Positions 59,093 through 64,000 of a stretch of 64,000 nucleotides of DNA are shown in pieces; positions within the stretch are counted from its first letter, which is position 1; the number at the start of each line of letters is the position of its first letter. Position numbers and translations under genes: made by a program. This DNA is from Cheilinus undulatus (taxonomy: Eukaryota > Chordata > Actinopteri > Labriformes > Labridae): positions 1 to 64,000 of the forward strand of contig NW_024571680.1 of NCBI RefSeq assembly GCF_018320785.1. Direction: 5' to 3'. The notes under the pieces were generated by a model. It worked only from the letters and a program-made list of their open reading frames with translations. It was not told where the DNA came from and did no database searches.

Positions 59093-59412
59093 TTTATATC
59101 AAGGTCTCTTTATTGTTAATTTTTGCAATATATATATATGAAAGAAAAAAAAATACAAGTTATCGAAATACAGAACATACTAGACAACATACTACTCAAG
59201 TGTCAGTCATCCCACACTATCAGCGCAGGAAAAGAAAGACATCATGGGATTACATTATCTACTCCCATTTTCTCAACAAATACTAAGAAAGGCTTCCAGG
59301 TTTCATAAAATCTCAAGGTGGAGCCTTGAAGAGATTATCTTATCTTCTCCAGCTTGACATATCGCATGATCTCTTTAATCCAATGAGAATGTTTAGGAGG
59401 TAGAGGATCTTT

Positions 59413-62400
59413 CTATCTAAATAATATAAGGCGCCTGGCCAACAAAGTGCAGAAGGCCAGCATGTTACACCTGTTCTTATTCAGATGCATAGCCTGTGTC
59501 GTTATACCAAATAAGGCAGTGAGGGGAGAAGGATCTATCGGCACCTCTAATATTTTTGAAAGACTTTTAAAAATGGACTCCCAGAAGTTGTACAACCCAG
59601 GACAAGCCTAAAACATATGTAATAAGCTCGCAGGGGCCTGTTTACACCTGTCACAAGTAGGGTCTAGGTCTGGCCTAATTTTGGACAGTCTAACCTTCGA
59701 TCAGTGAAGCCTGTGGACTATTTATATTGCACAGCGTCGTGTCTTTGACAGACAGATGATGTGTAAATTCTTCGTATAATTCTCGACCAAGTTTCATCTG
59801 AAATTTGTTCATTTAAGTCCTCTTCCCATTTGGCTTTAAGTTGAGTTAGAATCTTTGAGTTATGCTGGTTAAGTAGATTATAAATCCTACCTATAATCTG
59901 GTTCAGGTTTGCTCTGATCTTGAAAATGGAATCTAACAAGGGTGCTGGAGAATATATGGGAAAGCAATCGGTTTGTGAGGTAATAAAGCTCTGCACTTGT
60001 AAATATCTATAAAAATGAGATCTAGGGATATCAAATTTACTTAGTAGTTGCTCGAAGGCTGCAAAGGAATCATTTATATAGAGATCCTTTAGAGATAATA
60101 TTCCTCTGTCAAGCCAGATGTCAAAGGCTCTGTCTGACACTGAAGGAGCAAATGTGATTCTTAACTATTGGAGCAAAAAGAGGTATACTGTGGAGTGCAA
60201 ATGCTTTCCGAAATTGGTTCCAAATTTTCACTGACTGTATCACAATGGGGTTGGCAGTAAAATTGGAGAGAGGTTTAACCAATGGCAGATCAGCACATAA
60301 TACAGCTGGCGGAGAGGTGCATTTACAGGATGTATTCTCTATGGTTAGCCATTTCGGAGAATTTAAGGTGTTTAAATCTCTCATCCAGTACATCAGAGTT
60401 CTTATGTTTGCCGCCCAGTAATAATAAAGGAGATTAGGTAATGCCAGACCACCATGAAGTCGAGGTCTCTGCAGTATACATCCCCGTATGCGTGTTTTTT
60501 TTTATTCCATATGAAATCTGATATAAGTCTGTTCACAGAGCTAAAAAAAATCTTGTCAGAAATATAGGGAGACTTTGAAATAAATAGAGGAACCTAGGCA
60601 AAATGTTCATCTTAACTGTACTGATCCTTCCCATTAGGGAAAGGGGCAACTGGTCCCAGCATTTAATATCTTGTTTCACATGCTCTATTAAGGGCAAAAA
60701 ATTAGCTTTGTAGAGGTCCTTATAGTTGTGCGTTATCCAGACTCCCAAATACTTAAACTTCTTTGTAGTAATATTGAATGGGGTTGAATTATAGGAAATA
60801 TTTTTGGCAGCATTGTTGATTGGAATTAACTCACTTTTTTGAAGGTTAATCTTATAGCCAGATATTCTACCAAATTTCTTTAGCATGTCTAATAGCCTAG
60901 GGAGACTTAGCAAAGGATCCGACAGATATAATAGCAAATCATCTGCATAAAGCGAAACTTTGCACTCTTGACCTCTCTTGTCAATTCCTTTAATAGCAAT
61001 GTCTTGTCGTATGGCTAGCGCCAGTGGTTTAATTGCTATGGCGAAAAGGAGCGGGGGCATCGGACAGCCCTGTCTCGTACCTCTTTGTAAGTGAAAATAG
61101 GTAGAAAGATTATTGTTGGTGCAGGCTGCAGCCATTGGGAAAGAATATAGTTTTTTATCCAAGACAAAAATTTCGGGCCGAAACCAAATTTTTTGAGTGC
61201 ATAGAATAAATAATCCCACTCCACCTGATCAAAAGCCTTCTCAGCATCAAATGAGAGTAAAACCTCCGGTGTATCGGATGGAGTGGGATCATAAAGAATA
61301 TTTAAAAGGCACCTGATATTAAAAAAAGAGTATCGGTTCCTCATAAATCCTGTTTGGTCGGCCAATATGATAGCTGGAAGGGGGATCTCGAGACGTCGAG
61401 CCAAGAGTTTAGCAAGGATCTTTACATGTGAGTTCAGAAGGGAGATAGGGCGATAGGAGCCACATTGAAGCGGAATTTTATCTTTTTTAAGGATGAGTGA
61501 AATGGTTGCTTCTCTCATAGTTTTAGGCAGACAATTAGAGGAAAGTGATTCCTCAAAGACTGAAAGAAGGAGTAGTGCTAGAGGCTCCAAGAATGTTTTA
61601 GAAAATTCAGATGGGAACCCATCGGGTCCAGGAGACTTACCCCTCTGCATGCTCTTAATAGCCTCTGCGACCTCCTCTATAGAGATGTCACTATCTAGGT
61701 CCGCTGCCTGCTCCGGATCTATTCTAGGGATATCAAGGTTGTGGAAGAACTCATCTAAAGCTGACTGATTGGCTGGTGGCTCTGAAGTATACAAACTGAA
61801 ATAAAAGTTATGAAAACATGAGTTAATCTCTAAAGGATCACTGTGAGTTAAACCTTGTTCATCCTCAATTTCAGATATGTACTGACTGGCAGTCCTCTGA
61901 CACAACTGGTGTGCTAAAATTTTACCTGCCTTCTCCCCATACTCATACATACTATGTCTGGACTTTAAAATAAGATTTTCAGCTTCTGACGTAGAAATGA
62001 GATCAAATTCCATTTTTAGCGTTAGGTGTTGCTTGAGTAAATCATCTGAGGGTGAATGACTATACATTGTATCAAGTTTCAAAATATCATCTGCCAGCTG
62101 ATTACGGCGCTTGGTGTTACGTTTTCTCTGCGCTGCACAGAATGATATAACCTGACCCCTTAGGTATGCTTTCAACGACTCCCAGACAGTTGAGACTGAC
62201 ATCCCAGGGGTCTGGTTGTTGATTAGAAAAAATTCAACTTCAGATTTAATAAAGCTTACAAAATTTTCCTCGGACAAGAGCAACGGATTAAGCCTCCAAG
62301 GACAATACCCAGAGTGTGCGTCAGGGATGCGCATTCTCATAGTCAAGGGGCCATGGTCAGAGATGACTATAGGTTCATAGTCGCAGGCCACTACCAATGG

Positions 62401-63072
62401 CAAAAGTTTTTTATCTATAAAAAAATAGTCTATCCATGAGAATGTCTTATGAACTGAGGAGAAGAAAGAGTAAGCTCTAGATATTGGATTGCGGAAGCGC
62501 CAAACGTCAGCCATGCTGTATGTTTGTAGGAAAAGCTTGATGGTTTGTGCCGATCTAGACTCAGGGGTTGTCCTGGAGGAGCTACGATCAAGGTTTGGGT
62601 AAAGTACACAGTTTGCATCTCCACCTAAGATGAGATGATGTGTATCCAAATTGGGGAGTCGGGAAAAAAAGTTGGAGAAAAACATGTGATCATCCCAATT
62701 TGGGGCATAGATATTTGCAAAAATAACTGGGATTCTGTACAGCCGACCAACCACAACAACATAACGCCCCATGGGATCAGATTCTACACTAGACATTACA
62801 AATGGGACGTTCTTACTGATTAGGATTGCCACCCCTCTCGCCTTAGAGCCAAAATTGGAATGAAATACTTGTCCTATGCATCCACCTCTCAACCTATATA
62901 GGTCAGCAGTGCGGAGATGGGTCTCCTGGAGGAACGCAATATCAGCCTTAAGTTGACTAAGATGCATTAGTATTCCCTTACGTTTTACAGGGTGATTCAG
63001 AGATTTAACATTCCAACTTACAAAATTAACCATACAGCCTGAAGACCTTTCCAAGTCACTTTTAGCTGCCAT
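59413..63072 (-). pseudogene. LINE ORF2: endonuclease and reverse transcriptase, frameshifted
   Basis: The first frame (61036-63072) starts near MAAKSDLERSSGCMVNFVSW and carries endonuclease motifs: FVSWNVKSLN, FLQETHL, RGVAILISKNV, FANIYAPN, ILGGDANCV, SWIDYFFI and SDHGPLTM. RT follows: SPGPDGFPSEFSKTF, YRPISLLNSHVKILAKLLA, ADQTGFM and LSFDAEKAFDQVEWDYLF. A frameshift at about 61150, near a T run, moves the frame to 60533-61219, with RGTRQGCPMPPLLFAIAIKP, the catalytic YADDLLLYLSDP and KFKYLGVWIT. Further breaks put the C-terminal region in frames 60121-60393, 59718-60140 and 59413-59595. The enzyme would copy LINE RNA at nicked chromosomal DNA if intact. This copy cannot make a full protein. 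Confidence 0.92.
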
Positions 63073-63717
63073 TAATTTTCATATCAAGTAGTATCATGCA
63101 TGTATATCCCAAAATTTGTAAACAGTGTAAGTTGAAGCATGTAAGACAACAAACAAAACAAAGAGACAACACATGTCCAGTAGGTCCCAAACCCTTGTCG
63201 CCCAAAAGAACATGGCGATCATAACACCCTTTACAAACAAAGCCACACACTAAGCGATGGTAATGGGGAACAGCCATTGTCCAGCTGGCAGCTCCTGCCA
63301 GACCTTATCAGTAACGGAGCTTGAAAGCGCACTGAGTTATAATAAAACATTCGAGGATGCCATGTCACTGGAGCAGTTAAAGTTTAAGTTAACCTAGAAC
63401 TGGTGAAATTAGCAGAGTGCCACTTAAAGCTTTAAAATATATGCTAGCCTGCTCACAAACACCCAAGTAAGATCCAAATGACATGTACTCACCACACAAT
63501 TGGCTGAACTGTGCGTGCGCACAAAGAAAATAATAATAATAATAAAAATAACAAACATATATTAATAGAAGGATACAGAAATTAGGTCCTCTGAGTCTGG
63601 CCCTGTAGCATCTATATTACCAGCACAAAAAAGTGAACAGTTGTGGATGCCAGTCCTCTGAGGCAAAAAGACAGGTTAGCGTCCGTTTTAGTTTTCTGTA
63701 TCAATGGTATTCTTCAC
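63073..63717 (-). other. Spacer between LINE ORF1 and ORF2
   Basis: No conserved protein in this 645 bp. A frame on the minus strand at 63062-63277 has no recognisable domain. An AAT-rich run lies near 63527-63550. Confidence 0.5.
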
Positions 63718-64000
63718 TCAGGTCATAGCCTCGTCCGGATTTAGGAATTCCTTGTCCTCTCCCTTGAATGAAATGCGGAGTCGAGCCGGGAATAAAATCC
63801 CATAGCGGATGTCTCATCGGCCTCGAAGTGGGTTCCTGATGTTGTTGAACGCAGCCCGGGCCTTGGCAACACTCTCGGTGTAATCAGGGAAGATGGATAT
63901 CTGTTCTCCTTGGTACCGGAGCGGAGCTTGCTCCCGGGCGCGGCGTAGCACGTCTACACAGTCCTGGTAATAGTGAAGCCTGGCAATAATAACCCGGGGC
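63718..64000 (-). pseudogene. LINE ORF1 C-terminal part, with premature stop
   Basis: Reads RVIIARLHYYQDCVDVLRRA, YQGEQISIFPDYTESVAKAR and AAFNNIRNPLRGR, then an in-frame TGA, then DIRYGILFPARLRISFKGED, ending NPDEAMT and stop. This is the RNA-binding RRM/C-terminal domain of L1-like ORF1 nucleic-acid chaperones. The premature TGA may be a CpG-decayed CGA. The protein's N-terminus lies beyond the window. Confidence 0.82.

Larger units (their letters stand above)
59093..64000 (-). mobile_element. Tx1/L1-type LINE, minus strand, running off the window
   Basis: A non-LTR retrotransposon with an ORF1 C-terminal part, a degraded ORF2 and a 3' end at about 59093 inside a Tc1 transposase. ORF2 combines an apurinic-like endonuclease and a YADD reverse transcriptase, with a protein style like the Tx1/Swimmer-type L1 elements of fish. 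Several frameshifts show that it is dead. The 5' UTR and most of ORF1 lie beyond 64000. Confidence 0.9.

Overview
The window looks like a nuclear chromosome segment from a teleost fish. It has spliced vertebrate genes with GT-AG introns, and its mobile elements are typical of fish: Tc1/mariner-like elements, hAT-like elements and MITEs, and a Tx1/L1-type LINE. No operons, CRISPR arrays or bacterial features are present. I place it at teleost level only and cannot name the species.

Three protein-coding genes can be supported. (1) hspa9 (mitochondrial HSP70, mortalin) lies on the minus strand at 7794-29394. Sixteen coding exons can be placed with matching splice phases. Fifteen are complete. 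One, exon 9, breaks off after ten codons against a 26-bp tandem repeat. (2) A rab33b-like small GTPase lies on the plus strand. It has two coding exons, 37325-37552 and 46058-46552, separated by an 8.5 kb intron. (3) The last four coding exons of an unrecognised membrane protein lie on the minus strand at 53608-57612; its 5' end is not found. hspa9 and rab33b are divergently transcribed with about 7.9 kb between their start codons. rab33b and the membrane-protein gene face each other tail to tail. Nothing in the sequence suggests a functional link between the three.

Layout. 1-1913: no gene. 1914-6787: two abutting tandem arrays (34-bp unit, then a 15-bp AT-rich unit). 6788-29394: hspa9, whose introns carry arrays of 42, 26, 35, 35, 32 and about 20 bp units, a Tc1 relic, an intact Tc1-sized element, hAT-like copies and a clear 8-bp-TSD MITE. 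Its 3' end has a 937-bp direct duplication with patchwork junctions. 29395-37324: hspa9 promoter side, a CATC tetranucleotide array, a GTCTACATCT array, and a 3.4 kb CT-rich array that stops just before the rab33b 5' region. 37325-46623: rab33b, with a 3.45 kb TGAA/TGAT array, a MITE, a 13-bp array and a LINE fragment in its intron. 47361-53375: 11-bp and 31-bp arrays. 53529-57612: the membrane-protein gene, with a 35-bp array and a dyad-rich array in its introns. 58130-64000: a Tc1 transposase gene cut by a degraded Tx1/L1-like LINE that runs off the window.

The main impression is the amount of tandem repeat. Adding the arrays I delimited by eye gives about 27 kb, or about 42% of the window, in more than 15 unrelated families. 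I found no convincing new biological system. The points most worth checking are the broken hspa9 exon 9, the patchwork duplication at the hspa9 3' end, the CT-rich array beside the rab33b promoter, and the unnamed membrane protein.
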